Below, piece by piece: positions 1 through 8,558 of a DNA stretch of 64,000 bases. This stretch comes from Natrialbaceae archaeon AArc-T1-2 (GTDB taxonomy: Archaea; Halobacteriota; Halobacteria; Halobacteriales; Natrialbaceae), in assembly GCF_030273315.1 (NCBI RefSeq), contig NZ_CP127174.1, positions 992,001-1,056,000 on the forward strand, written 5' to 3'. Numbering within the stretch: position 1 is the first letter of the stretch; each line of letters opens with the position of its first letter. The position numbers were made by a program, and so were the translations under genes. The notes beneath the pieces are model-generated. The model ran no database searches. It worked only from the letters and a program-made list of their open reading frames with translations, and was not told the origin of the DNA.

Positions 1-1
1 C

Positions 2-331
2 CACGAGCCGATCGACCACCCCGACACCATCTGTGGCGAGATCGAGATCCCCGATCCCGCCGGCGGTGCACTCGTCCTCGAGGCACTCCGTGCGACCGAC
101 GGCGGTGCGGTCGCGACCGACGACGACGCGATTCTCGAGGCGGGTATCGCCGTCGCGAAAGGCGAGGGCCTCGAGATGGCTCCCTCGGCCGCGGCGGCGG
201 CAAGCGGGACGTGGGAACTCGGCGAACGCGGGACGTTCGACGGCGACGAGACGGTCGTCGTCCTCAACACCGGCGCGGGTAACAAAGAGAGCGACGTGTT
301 ACGCAGTCACCTGATGGGCAAGGGGATCTGA
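2..331 (+). CDS. thrC: Threonine synthase, C-terminal part (cut by window start)
   Basis: The last 109 residues of a PLP-dependent enzyme are visible; the reading frame is open to the window edge, so the start lies outside. The tail, with the segment LNTGAGNKESDV close to the C terminus and a glycine/serine-rich region (SAAAAASG) before it, resembles the C-terminal end of archaeal threonine synthase, which converts O-phosphohomoserine to threonine in the cytoplasm. A related fold-type II PLP enzyme cannot be excluded because the PLP lysine is not in view. A decayed second copy of this 3' end lies about 960 bases downstream, beyond a cupredoxin gene. Confidence 0.7.
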   Translation, partial: HEPIDHPDTICGEIEIPDPAGGALVLEALRATDGGAVATDDDAILEAGIAVAKGEGLEMAPSAAAAASGTWELGERGTFDGDETVVVLNTGAGNKESDVLRSHLMGKGI

Positions 332-354
332 GACGTCCGAAGAACCGACGACGC

Positions 355-1110
355 TTAGTTTCCAGGTCCGACGCCGACGTCCGCCCACGGGACGTCGCCT
401 TCCTCGAGGATGGTTTCGGGCTCTAACGCGTCGGCGTTGAACGCCGCGGCGAGTGCGGGCTCCGGTGGACGCTCCTCGCCCTCGTAGTCGGGATCTGCGG
501 GCTCGGTTGCGGGACCGCCTCTCTCCTCACCGACGACGATCCGCATCCCCATGCCGAGGAACTCGTGTGGCGGACAGTACAGGTCCCAGACCCCCGGCTC
601 GTCGAACGCACACAGCCAGTACGTGCCGGTGTCCATCATCGGCGAGGAGACGGGCTCTGCGTCGTCGGGTGCGCGGTGGGTTCGACCGAAGGCCCTGTGA
701 AACGCCGCGACGGCGTGATCCGGCGTGTGGAAATCGAACCGGATCACGTCGCCGGGTTCGATCGCCAGCCCCGCGGGCTCGAAGAAAAACTCCGGTGGCC
801 GATCCTCGTCTTCGTCGGGGTAGTCCATGAGAAGCTCGACGGTGTGGTCGTTCTCGACGGGCTGTTCGTCGTCCATCGAGACCGACGGGTAGCCGTAGCG
901 AGGATGGAGATCGCCGGTATCACCGTTGCCGTTGCCCCCCTCGTCGTCATCGTCTTCCCCACCGTCGTTGCCGTTTCCACCGTTTTCCCCGTCGTCGGCT
1001 GGTTCCTCGGGGTCGTCGTCGCTTCCGAGACACCCCGCCGTCAACACTCCAGCCCCCACGATACCGCTGTACTGGAGGAATTGCCTTCGACTGTCAGAAT
1101 TTTCTGACAT
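355..1110 (-). CDS. Tat-exported lipoprotein with cupredoxin (type 1 copper) domain
   Basis: The predicted 251-residue protein starts with a Tat signal (SRRQFLQYSG) and a lipobox ending at Cys27 (LTAGC), so it should be exported folded and lipid-anchored outside the membrane. A low-complexity linker rich in Asp, Glu, Gly and Asn (about residues 30-70) precedes a cupredoxin-like domain. Copper ligands are visible near the C-terminal end as YCPPHEFLGM (Cys, His, Met), with an upstream His in HTPDHAV. It is probably a halocyanin/plastocyanin-type electron carrier. An in-frame GTG at 1119 could add three residues; I prefer the ATG at 1110. It is convergent with the upstream threonine synthase gene and is bracketed by two copies of that gene's 3' end. 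Confidence 0.82.
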   Translation of the reverse strand: MSENSDSRRQFLQYSGIVGAGVLTAGCLGSDDDPEEPADDGENGGNGNDGGEDDDDEGGNGNGDTGDLHPRYGYPSVSMDDEQPVENDHTVELLMDYPDEDEDRPPEFFFEPAGLAIEPGDVIRFDFHTPDHAVAAFHRAFGRTHRAPDDAEPVSSPMMDTGTYWLCAFDEPGVWDLYCPPHEFLGMGMRIVVGEERGGPATEPADPDYEGEERPPEPALAAAFNADALEPETILEEGDVPWADVGVGPGN

Positions 1111-1170
1111 TATATCCACACGATCATTTCGAAACCGGTTACAAAAGCGTGTCGGTTCAGCTATCGAACG

Positions 1171-1287
1171 CAGTGGACGTCGGAACTCGGCGAACGCGGG
1201 ACGTTCGACGGCAACGAGGCAGTCGTGATCGTCACCACCGCCGCGGGAAACGACGGGAGCGACGTGTCATGCAGTCACCTGATAGCG
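1171..1287 (+). pseudogene. Decayed copy of the threonine synthase 3' end
   Basis: Read in the frame starting at 1171 this stretch gives QWTSELGERGTFDGNEAVVI and continues to a SHLIAD segment, matching residue for residue the tail of the gene ending at 331 (TWELGERGTFDGDETVVV, then SHLMGK). There is no upstream gene body attached and the C-terminal end is diverged, so it is a nonfunctional remnant. The alignable block is roughly 115 bases. It suggests a duplication, or insertion of the cupredoxin gene beside a duplicated end. Confidence 0.8.
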
Positions 1288-1449
1288 GATCCCGAGTTCG
1301 CTCCCTCGCAGGTTGAAATCGCGTAGCGGAGCTTTGGCCGGTTTGGCTGATCGCTCCCGTGCTTGTGCCATCTCTTATCCCTGAATTTTACTCCGTACAA
1401 CAGACTTATCTCACCGATAGAAATACCCCTACCGGTCGATGAGCCGGTA

Positions 1450-3426
1450 ATGGCCTCACAAAACAGAACGGTCGAACCATCGACAGGTGTGTCAGGCCGC
1501 CTTCGTTCCGTCGCTTCTACAGTTGGCGTGTACGCGCCACTGATCGGATTGCTCATGACGATCGTCGCCCTCGGTGTGGTGTTCAGAACACAACTCGATT
1601 TCACACAGCAGCCACTCGAGTCCTATCGCATCTTTTTCGAGTTGCTCATCGCCGGACTCATCGTCGCGCTGATTCGAAGCAAGGTCGGTCTCGTCACGTA
1701 TGGGATGTTCGGACCGATCATCATCTCGTTTATCCTGATCGAGAGTGGCATCTTCTGGGGACTCGTCCTGTTCACGAACGTGTTCCTTGTGGCGCTGGGG
1801 ACGTACCTGATTTTCGAGCCGTTCCGACTCGGAACTGCCCACCGGATCGGTGGACTCGTCATGGTCGTCTCGATAGCCATTACGTCGTTTCACGTCATGA
1901 GTGACATCGGCGTGCTTCCGGAACGGGTCGACGCACTGCAGGTGTTCTTCCCGGCGATCGTCACCGCGTGGTACGCAGACCGCTTCGCTCGCGAACTCTC
2001 CGAACGCGGCTGGCGGGCACCTGCGGTCCGGTTCTCGTGGACGGTCGTCGCCATCGTCTTCGCCGCTTTCATCATCGGGAACGAGGCCCTCATCACCTGG
2101 TTCATGCAGACGCCGGAGACGTGGGCGCTCGTGCTGGCGGCGAACGTCTACCTCGGAACCCGATCGAACATGCGGATCAAGGAGTATCTACGGTTTTCGA
2201 ACGTCTACAGCGGGTCACGGCTGGCTGCTGTGAGCAGCACGATCCGTGCAGGGATCCACAACATCGGGGCAGGTATCCGGACCCTGTTCGGCGGAAATGC
2301 CTCCCGCGTCGAACCGTCGACGGTGATGTCGATGAGCCGCCGAAATCGACTCATCAAGGAGTACAACCCATCACACCTCTTTCCGGAACTCGACAAGGCG
2401 TCGATGAAACGCGCGTTTCACGGCACTGGCGTGCCGACGCCGGAAACGTACGCACTCGTCGACTCGCCGAACGACCTCGAGACGGCAGCTGCGATCTTCG
2501 ACTCGCGAGACGAGTTCGTCATCAAACCGGACAGCGGGTACGGAGGCGAAGGGATCATCGTCGTCACTGGTCGAACCGAAGACGGGTACTTCGAGACGTC
2601 GAAGGGAATCAAAACCCACGACCAACTGCTCGGTCACGTACGATCGATCGTCGAGGGACAGTACGAACCGATGGGACTCGAGGGCGTTGCGGTGATCGAG
2701 GGGCTAATTCACCCCGACGAGCACTTGCTCTCGATCGCCGGCCAGGGCGTCCCCGACGTTCGGGTGATCGTCTTCAAGGGATTCCCGATCATGGCGATGA
2801 CCCGACTTCCGACCGAGGAATCGGACGGGGCTGCTAACCTCCACATGGGGGCGGTCGGCGTCGGTCTCGACATCGCAAATGGGGACGCCCTGGGCGGATA
2901 CCAGAGTACGAACAAGTGGTTCGACGAGCATCCCGACACCGGCGTCGACCTCGAATCGTTCACCATCCCCAACTGGGAGGAGGTGCTCTCGACGGCGGTC
3001 AAAGCCGCCGAAGTCTCCCGGCTCGGCTACACCGGCGTCGACATCGTGATCGACGAAGACGAGGGGCCGATGGTCCTCGAGATCAACGCACGACCCGGTC
3101 TCGGGATCCAGAACTCGACGTTCGACGGCCTCCTCGAACGGACGGCGTTCATCGAGGCACTCCCCGACTCGTTCGATCTGAAATCCCCCGACGAAAAGAT
3201 CACACTCGCCAGGCGGTGGGACAGCGCCGACTGGATCGACGAAGCCCTCGAGTTGTCAAAGCAGGTAGCGACGCCACAGTGGGAGACGGGAGACGGTGCC
3301 GACGATATCGGTACCGGTGTCGAACTCTCGATGCGGAACGATGCCGGTAGTGCAACCGACGGCGGTGTCGAGGACAACGATCCAACCGCCACCGATGGCG
3401 TTCGGCCGGAGGTGAACGACCGATGA
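1450..3426 (+). CDS. 7TM membrane domain fused to RimK-like ATP-grasp ligase domain
   Basis: Predicted 658 residues from ATG 1450; an upstream in-frame ATG at 1363 would add 29 residues lacking typical composition. Residues about 25-245 contain six or seven hydrophobic helices. From about residue 295 to 590 there is an ATP-grasp domain: the glycine-rich ATP loop GYGGEGIIVV, and near its end EINARPGLGIQN, which supplies the Mg-binding Glu and Asn. Related bacterial proteins occur as separate genes (an alpha-L-glutamate ligase-like protein and a 7TM inactive-transglutaminase protein); here the two parts are one chain. The acidic C-terminal tail is disordered. It probably ligates an amino acid or amine to a membrane or cell-surface substrate, but substrate and role are unknown. 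The next gene overlaps by four bases (ATGA). Confidence 0.72.
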   Translation: MASQNRTVEPSTGVSGRLRSVASTVGVYAPLIGLLMTIVALGVVFRTQLDFTQQPLESYRIFFELLIAGLIVALIRSKVGLVTYGMFGPIIISFILIESGIFWGLVLFTNVFLVALGTYLIFEPFRLGTAHRIGGLVMVVSIAITSFHVMSDIGVLPERVDALQVFFPAIVTAWYADRFARELSERGWRAPAVRFSWTVVAIVFAAFIIGNEALITWFMQTPETWALVLAANVYLGTRSNMRIKEYLRFSNVYSGSRLAAVSSTIRAGIHNIGAGIRTLFGGNASRVEPSTVMSMSRRNRLIKEYNPSHLFPELDKASMKRAFHGTGVPTPETYALVDSPNDLETAAAIFDSRDEFVIKPDSGYGGEGIIVVTGRTEDGYFETSKGIKTHDQLLGHVRSIVEGQYEPMGLEGVAVIEGLIHPDEHLLSIAGQGVPDVRVIVFKGFPIMAMTRLPTEESDGAANLHMGAVGVGLDIANGDALGGYQSTNKWFDEHPDTGVDLESFTIPNWEEVLSTAVKAAEVSRLGYTGVDIVIDEDEGPMVLEINARPGLGIQNSTFDGLLERTAFIEALPDSFDLKSPDEKITLARRWDSADWIDEALELSKQVATPQWETGDGADDIGTGVELSMRNDAGSATDGGVEDNDPTATDGVRPEVNDR

Positions 3427-3659
3427 ATCGCCGGACCTACGGCGCGGTCGTGATGCTCGCACTCCTGTTACCGGGTGTGTGGCTTTCGAACGGCTACGTG
3501 GTGACGGTATCCGTCCCCGACGAGCTGCCGATCGCTGTAGCCGGTCCGATCGATATCGACGCCCCCGTGCTGTTGTTCGCCGGCATTCCCACGCTGTTCA
3601 TCGTCTTGATGGCCATCGAGGCGACCGGCCACGTTCGCGAACGGAAGCCACCCAGCTAG
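3423..3659 (+). CDS. Small two-helix membrane protein coupled to the ATP-grasp gene
   Basis: Seventy-eight residues with a hydrophobic N-terminal helix (signal-like, AVVMLALLLPGVWLS), an exposed loop of about 20 residues, and a second helix (LLFAGIPTLFIVLMAI), ending in a short charged tail. It starts inside the stop codon of the preceding gene (ATGA), so the two are translationally coupled and the proteins probably act together at the membrane. I do not recognise the family. Confidence 0.6.
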   Translation: MNRRTYGAVVMLALLLPGVWLSNGYVVTVSVPDELPIAVAGPIDIDAPVLLFAGIPTLFIVLMAIEATGHVRERKPPS

Positions 3660-3683
3660 ACGTTCGCGCTCGAGTCGCGGTCA

Positions 3684-4790
3684 CTAGAGCCGCGACAGCG
3701 TCGTCTCGAGCGCGTCGGCTGCGGCCTCGACGTCGGCGACTCGCACGTACTCTCGTGGCGCGTGTGCGACCGCACCCTCGTCGTCGGCCAGCACGCCAGG
3801 GCCGAAGACGACCGTGGGCGCGTCGGAAGCGAAGTACGACGCTTCGGTGGCAGCGGTGAACGGACGTATCTCGCCGCCGGAAGCGTCGGCGAGGGTCGTC
3901 GCGACCCGATCTTCGGGGTCGGTCTCCCAGGCCTCGAGAAACGGCGTCGGCCGGTCGGTAAAGGTAAAGTCGACGTCGACGCCGGACGCCGCGGGAACGG
4001 CCTCCCGCAGATGCGAGCGCAACGCCTCGCGGAACTCCGCGGCGCTCTCGGGCGGGACGCTCCGGCGGTCGATTGTCAGCCGACAGCTCGCAGGCACCTG
4101 GTTGGTCGCCTCGCCGCCCTCGACGACGGTCGGGGTGAGCGTCGCTTCCCCGAGCTGTGGGTGGTCGGGTGGGGCTTCGGCGCGGTCGGAAAACGTTTCG
4201 AGCGCCCCGAGGACGGACTCGAGGGCGGCGACCGCGTTGGTCCCGCTGTCGGGTTCGGCGGCGTGGGCGCTCGCGCCCGAGAGCTCGATCGTCCCCTGGA
4301 ACCGCCCCTTCGCGGCGGTACAGACGTCGAGGTCGGTCGGCTCGCCGACGATTACGGCGTCGGCGTCGTGAACTGGCGAGTCGGGATCGGAGACGAGGTC
4401 GTACGCGCCGGTCGAGAGCACCTCCTCGTCGGGCGTGATCGCGAGCGTCAGCCGACCGTCGCCGGGGTCGACCGCGAGGAAGGCCGAGAGCAATGCGGCG
4501 AGTGGCCCCTTCGCGTCACAGGAGCCACGGCCGCGAATGACGCCCCCATCGCGTTCGAAGGGGACGTGTGGCGAGACGGTGTCGATGTGGGTGTTGAGCA
4601 GGACGTGTGTCCCGTCGCCGTCGCCACGCGTCGCGAGCACGTTGCCCGCGTCGTCGACCTCGGGTTCACACTCCTGTTCCTCGAGCGTCTCGACGAGAAA
4701 CGACCGCATCTCGGTGACGTCCTCGTTCGAGGAGTACTGGACGGCTCGCTCGAGGAAGGCGATCGGATCGAATGCGTCGACGCGGGTCAC
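3684..4790 (-). CDS. dapE: Succinyl-diaminopimelate desuccinylase (M20 metallopeptidase family)
   Basis: Predicted 368 residues starting at GTG 4790, which overlaps the stop of the upstream fused gene (GTGA). M20-family metal and catalytic elements are visible: LLNTHIDTVSP (His, Asp), GRGSCDAKGPL (bridging Asp), TPDEEVLS (general base Glu-Glu) and a C-terminal AHAPREYV (His). The dimerisation-domain insert lies in the middle. Alone it could be DapE, ArgE or LysK, but its place as last gene of a dap operon supports removal of succinate from N-succinyl-LL-diaminopimelate. An open frame continues upstream of the GTG but overlaps the neighbouring gene out of frame and is not coding. Confidence 0.86.
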   Translation of the reverse strand: MTRVDAFDPIAFLERAVQYSSNEDVTEMRSFLVETLEEQECEPEVDDAGNVLATRGDGDGTHVLLNTHIDTVSPHVPFERDGGVIRGRGSCDAKGPLAALLSAFLAVDPGDGRLTLAITPDEEVLSTGAYDLVSDPDSPVHDADAVIVGEPTDLDVCTAAKGRFQGTIELSGASAHAAEPDSGTNAVAALESVLGALETFSDRAEAPPDHPQLGEATLTPTVVEGGEATNQVPASCRLTIDRRSVPPESAAEFREALRSHLREAVPAASGVDVDFTFTDRPTPFLEAWETDPEDRVATTLADASGGEIRPFTAATEASYFASDAPTVVFGPGVLADDEGAVAHAPREYVRVADVEAAADALETTLSRL

Positions 4791-6964
4791 TGTTCGGCGA
4801 CGCCGACGGCGACCTCGCCGTCGAACTCGCGTTCGACCGGGCCGGCGAGCAAGACGTCGCCGTCGTCGAAGGTGACCTCGAGGTCGCCACCCGGCGGGGC
4901 CACCTCGATCACGTCGGCGTCGGTGTGCCCGAGCCGTCTCGCGACCGCCGCGATGGCGACCGCGCCGGTGCCACAGGCGTCGGTCTCGCCCTCGACGCCA
5001 CGTTCGTAGGAGCGCTGGCGGAAGCCGCCGTCGCCGTCGGGGCTTGCGATCGTCACGTTCGTGCCCCGCGGGAAGCGGTCGGCGTGGCGGATCGGCGGCG
5101 CGACCGACTCGAGGTCGACCGCGTCGACGTCGTCGACGAACGCGACGGCGTGGGGGACCCCGGTGTTGACCATGGTGATCTCGAGACCCTCGAGCTCCGC
5201 TTCGATCACGGGTTCGTCGGCCGCGACCGGGATCGCGTCGGGCTCGAACGTCGGGTCGCCCATCTCGACGGCGACGCCGCCGTCGGTACGTTCCGCACGC
5301 AGCGTGCCCGCCTGGGTGTCGATCATCACGCTCTCGCGGCCGGTCTCGCGCATGGCCCACTCGGCGACACAGCGTGCGCCGTTGCCACACATCGGGGCCG
5401 GGCGGCCGTCGGGCTGGACCAGCGTCATCACGACCCGCGGCGGATCGAAGGCGGGCTCGAGTGCCAGAAAGAGGATGCCGTCCGCGCCGACGCCGTCCTC
5501 GCGGTCGCACTCGCGTTTCGCGAGCTCGCCGCGGTCGGGGACGAACTCCTCGGCGTCGATGATCAGAAAGTCGTTTCCAGTCCCGTGGTACTTCTCGAAA
5601 GCTACGTGCATTCTCCTGAGGGGGGCCGTTGTGGGAGCCTGGTCGTCCGCCGTCTTATCCCCCGCGATTTCCCGCGCGGCCCGTTCGGGTCGGGTGACGT
5701 CTGCGACGGTCTCGCGACGGCGGGCGAGACGGGCGACGCCCGCTTCGAGGACGACCGAGGCCGGCCGCGGCCGGGAGTTGTAGTGACTGCCCATCTCGTA
5801 GCCGTACGCGCCCGCGTTCCCGATCGCGAGGACGTCCCCGCGTCGGCTCGCCGGCATGGGACGATCCTCACAGAAGACGTCCGAACTCTCACAGATCGGT
5901 CCCGTGATCGTCTGGGCGACCGTCTCGCGGTCGTCGACGTCGGGCGCGAGGTTTCGGATCGGGTGGTAGGCGTCGTACATCGCCGGTCGAAGCAGCGTCG
6001 TCATGCCCGCGTCGACCCCGACCACGGTCGTTTCCGGGGCCTCCTTGACCGTATTGACTCGGGTCAACAGGACGCCGGCGTCGGCGACGAGGTAGCGGCC
6101 GGGCTCGATCACGAGTTCGGCGTCGACCTCGCCCAGGGCCTCCCGGGTCGCTTCAGCGACGGCCTCGAGGTCGAGTGGCTTCGCCTCGGCGCGGTAGGGG
6201 ACGCCGAAGCCGCCGCCGACGTCGACGAACTCGAGGCTGCCGACAGCGCGTTCGACCTCGCGGGTAAGCTCGCCCATCCGTTCGACGAACGCGCGGTGGT
6301 CCTCGAGCGCGTCCGCGGAGACGCCCGAGCCAACGTGGGCGTGGAGCCCGACGACGTCGAAGCCGCTCGCGCTCGCGTCGGCGAGGACAGAGACGGCCCG
6401 TTCGGCCGGGACGCCGAACGTTGCGTCCGAGCCCGTCCGGACCTTCTCGTGGTGGCCCGCGCCGATACCCGGATTCACGCGGAGCGCCAGCCGTCCGTCG
6501 TAGCCCAGGTCGGCGAGGCGGTCGATCGTGTCTTCGGCTCCCGCGACGATCGTCAGCTCCGGGTACTCCGTGGCGGCCTCGACGGCGTACTCGAGGTCGC
6601 GTTCGGGCGGGCTGACAGCGGTGTAGTGGACCTGCGAGCCGTCGGCCCCCGCATCGAGCGCGCGCTCGAGTTCGCCCGCGGAGGCGCACTCGATGCCGCC
6701 GCCTTCCTCGAGGACGACGTCGAGGACGTCCCGGAGGGCGTTGGCTTTCGCCGCGTACAGCACCTCCTCGTCGGCGAACGCGCTCGCGAGTCGCCGATAG
6801 TTTGCCCGGACGCGCTCGAGATCGAGGACGTAAAGCGGTGTCTCGTAGCTCGCCGCGAGGCTTCGGAGCCTGCCGGCGTGCCACTCTCCGAGCCGACGGA
6901 CCGGTGGATCCGCGACTGTCCCGGGCTCGGTCGCGAACGATGCCCCCATCCCGTCGTTTCTCAC
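4787..6964 (-). CDS. lysA-dapF: Diaminopimelate decarboxylase - diaminopimelate epimerase fusion (LysA-DapF)
   Basis: One uninterrupted 725-residue frame. Residues about 15-435 are LysA: PLP-lysine region LYAAKANALRD, HAHVGSG, GGGFGVPY, EPGRYLVADAG, the active-site segment GPICESSDVF and C-terminal GAYGYEMGSHYNSRP. From Met452 (ATG at 5611) to the end is DapF with both catalytic cysteines (PMCGNGARC and ETDACGTGA). The joining segment, about residues 436-451, carries no stop codon, although these are normally two separate genes. AGGAG directly abuts the internal ATG, so separate DapF initiation is also possible. The start is GTG 6964, overlapping the dapD stop; ATG 6949 is an alternative. DapF makes meso-DAP and LysA decarboxylates it to lysine, the last two steps. 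Confidence 0.85.
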   Translation of the reverse strand: MRNDGMGASFATEPGTVADPPVRRLGEWHAGRLRSLAASYETPLYVLDLERVRANYRRLASAFADEEVLYAAKANALRDVLDVVLEEGGGIECASAGELERALDAGADGSQVHYTAVSPPERDLEYAVEAATEYPELTIVAGAEDTIDRLADLGYDGRLALRVNPGIGAGHHEKVRTGSDATFGVPAERAVSVLADASASGFDVVGLHAHVGSGVSADALEDHRAFVERMGELTREVERAVGSLEFVDVGGGFGVPYRAEAKPLDLEAVAEATREALGEVDAELVIEPGRYLVADAGVLLTRVNTVKEAPETTVVGVDAGMTTLLRPAMYDAYHPIRNLAPDVDDRETVAQTITGPICESSDVFCEDRPMPASRRGDVLAIGNAGAYGYEMGSHYNSRPRPASVVLEAGVARLARRRETVADVTRPERAAREIAGDKTADDQAPTTAPLRRMHVAFEKYHGTGNDFLIIDAEEFVPDRGELAKRECDREDGVGADGILFLALEPAFDPPRVVMTLVQPDGRPAPMCGNGARCVAEWAMRETGRESVMIDTQAGTLRAERTDGGVAVEMGDPTFEPDAIPVAADEPVIEAELEGLEITMVNTGVPHAVAFVDDVDAVDLESVAPPIRHADRFPRGTNVTIASPDGDGGFRQRSYERGVEGETDACGTGAVAIAAVARRLGHTDADVIEVAPPGGDLEVTFDDGDVLLAGPVEREFDGEVAVGVAEQ

Positions 6965-7794
6965 TCCCTGAGCACCTCCTCGCGCTCGGTCGACTCGAGG
7001 GTGCGGTCCTCAAGGTCGGTGGCGACGACGGCGGGTTTGTACGCGCCGCCCTCGAAGAGGTCGTGGTCGCCGACCGAGGACTCGACGAAGCGGGTGAACG
7101 CACGCCGTTCGGGCGGCAGTTCGCCGTAGAGGACCTCCTCCTCGACGAGGTCGTACACCGGGATCCGTGGCGTGAGCAGGGTGTTCTCGCCGACGACGCT
7201 GTCCGCGCCGACGACGAAGCCCGAGGTGACCCGACAGCCCGCACCGAGCGAGACGCCGTCCTCGACCACGACCGGGGCGCTCTCGACCGGCTCGAGCACG
7301 CCGCCGATCAGCGTGTTCGCGCCGAGTTTGACGTCCTCGCCGATCTGGGCACAGGAGCCGACGGTGTCACAGGAGTCGACGAGCGTGCCGTCGCCGACGT
7401 AGGCGCCGATGTTGACGAAGCTCGGGCTCATCATGATGCAATCCTCCCCGAGGTACGCGCCACGACGGATCGTCGTGCCGTCGGGGGTGTTCCGGGTGCC
7501 CCGCTCGCCCAAGTCGGCGGTCTCCCGCAGCGGCAGGACGTCGTAGTGGTCGACGCCGCCGTACTCGAACGCCCGGTTCTCCCGGAGGCCGAAGTTGAGC
7601 AGGATGCCGCGTTTGACCCACTCGTTGGCTTCCCACGAACCGTTGTGCTTCTCGGCTGCGCGGATCTCGCCGGCCTCGAGCGCCTCGAGGAACGCCTCGA
7701 GGGTGGCCAGGTCGTCCTCGTCGGCGGTGGCCGCGTCGACCTCGTCGTTCTCGTATCGCTGCTGTAGGTCCGTAATCTCGCGTTCCAGGCTCAT
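6961..7794 (-). CDS. dapD: Tetrahydrodipicolinate N-succinyltransferase
   Basis: Predicted 277 residues. After a helical acidic N terminus (about 1-90) comes a left-handed beta-helix of hexapeptide repeats, visible as GAYVGDGTLVDSCDTVGSC and GVSLGAGCRVTSGFVVGADS, which is the trimeric acyltransferase core of DapD. It succinylates tetrahydrodipicolinate using succinyl-CoA. The start is ATG 7794, which overlaps the dapB stop (ATGA); an upstream in-frame extension of 18 residues overlaps dapB and looks non-native. An acetyltransferase of the DapH type is the alternative, but the length and the dapE in the operon favour the succinylase branch. Confidence 0.9.
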   Translation of the reverse strand: MSLEREITDLQQRYENDEVDAATADEDDLATLEAFLEALEAGEIRAAEKHNGSWEANEWVKRGILLNFGLRENRAFEYGGVDHYDVLPLRETADLGERGTRNTPDGTTIRRGAYLGEDCIMMSPSFVNIGAYVGDGTLVDSCDTVGSCAQIGEDVKLGANTLIGGVLEPVESAPVVVEDGVSLGAGCRVTSGFVVGADSVVGENTLLTPRIPVYDLVEEEVLYGELPPERRAFTRFVESSVGDHDLFEGGAYKPAVVATDLEDRTLESTEREEVLRE

Positions 7795-8558
7795 TCGTCG
7801 ATCACGTTCGCGAAGTCGTACCAGTCCGCCTTCCGTCCTACGATCCATTCGGCGGCGTCGACCGCCCCGGCGGCGAAGACCCCGCGGTCCTCCGCCCGGT
7901 GGGTCAGTCGCAGCTCCTCGTGGTCGTCCGCGAGGACGATCTCGTGTTCGCCCCGGATCCCGCCGGCCCGGAGCACGTGGACGCCGATCTCGCCCTCCTC
8001 GCGGGGCTGTTCGCCCTCGCGGCCGTACGTGCGGCCGGCGAACTCGCCGTTGTCCTCGATCTCGGCGAGCAGCCGGTTCGCCGTCCCGCTCGGGGCGTCT
8101 CGCTTCCCGTTGTGGTGGGTCTCGACGAGTTCGACGTCGTAGCCCGGCAGGTTCCGAACGGCCTGGCCGACGACGTTGAGAAGTGCCTGGACGCCACGGG
8201 CGAAGTTCGGCGCGTGCATGACCGGAATCCGCTCGCTCGTCTCCCGGAGTCGCTCGCGTTCGCCGTCGTCGAAGCCGGTCGTACCCGTGACGAACGCAAC
8301 GTCGGCCTCGGCGCAGGTCTCGGCGTACGCGAGCGCCGACTCCGGTCCGGTGAAGTCGATCACGACGTCCGGCTCGCGGTCGGCGACCAGCCGGTCGAAC
8401 TCGGCTGCCGGCTCGACCTCGACGCCGTCGATCGGCTCCGCGACCGGGCTCCGGTTGACCGCGAGGGCGGGCTCGCAGTCTTCGCGTGCGGCCAGGACGG
8501 CGAGGACCTCACGACCCATCCGGCCGGCCGCGCCGGTGACGCCGATCCGGACGGTCAT
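7791..8558 (-). CDS. dapB: 4-hydroxy-tetrahydrodipicolinate reductase
   Basis: A 255-residue protein with an N-terminal Rossmann dinucleotide site (GVTGAAGRMGREV), the segment VIDFTGPESAL, FVTGTTGF, and the family active-site signature ETHHNGKRDAPSGTA around residues 145-160. It reduces the DapA product to tetrahydrodipicolinate with NAD(P)H. ATG 8558 overlaps the dapA stop (ATGA) and its own stop overlaps dapD, so the operon is translated in a chain. Length and motifs are normal for the family. Confidence 0.95.
   Translation of the reverse strand: MTVRIGVTGAAGRMGREVLAVLAAREDCEPALAVNRSPVAEPIDGVEVEPAAEFDRLVADREPDVVIDFTGPESALAYAETCAEADVAFVTGTTGFDDGERERLRETSERIPVMHAPNFARGVQALLNVVGQAVRNLPGYDVELVETHHNGKRDAPSGTANRLLAEIEDNGEFAGRTYGREGEQPREEGEIGVHVLRAGGIRGEHEIVLADDHEELRLTHRAEDRGVFAAGAVDAAEWIVGRKADWYDFANVIDE

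Noticed and set aside
565..1107. Plus-strand 180-residue reading frame opposite the cupredoxin lipoprotein gene
   Set aside because: It is antisense to a gene with clear Tat and copper motifs, lacks family signatures, and appears because high GC codons leave the opposite strand open.
4772..7129. A 785-residue plus-strand reading frame over the dap operon
   Set aside because: It is antisense to lysA-dapF and dapD, is Asp/Arg/Val-rich without domain motifs, and fits the mirror reading of high-GC genes.
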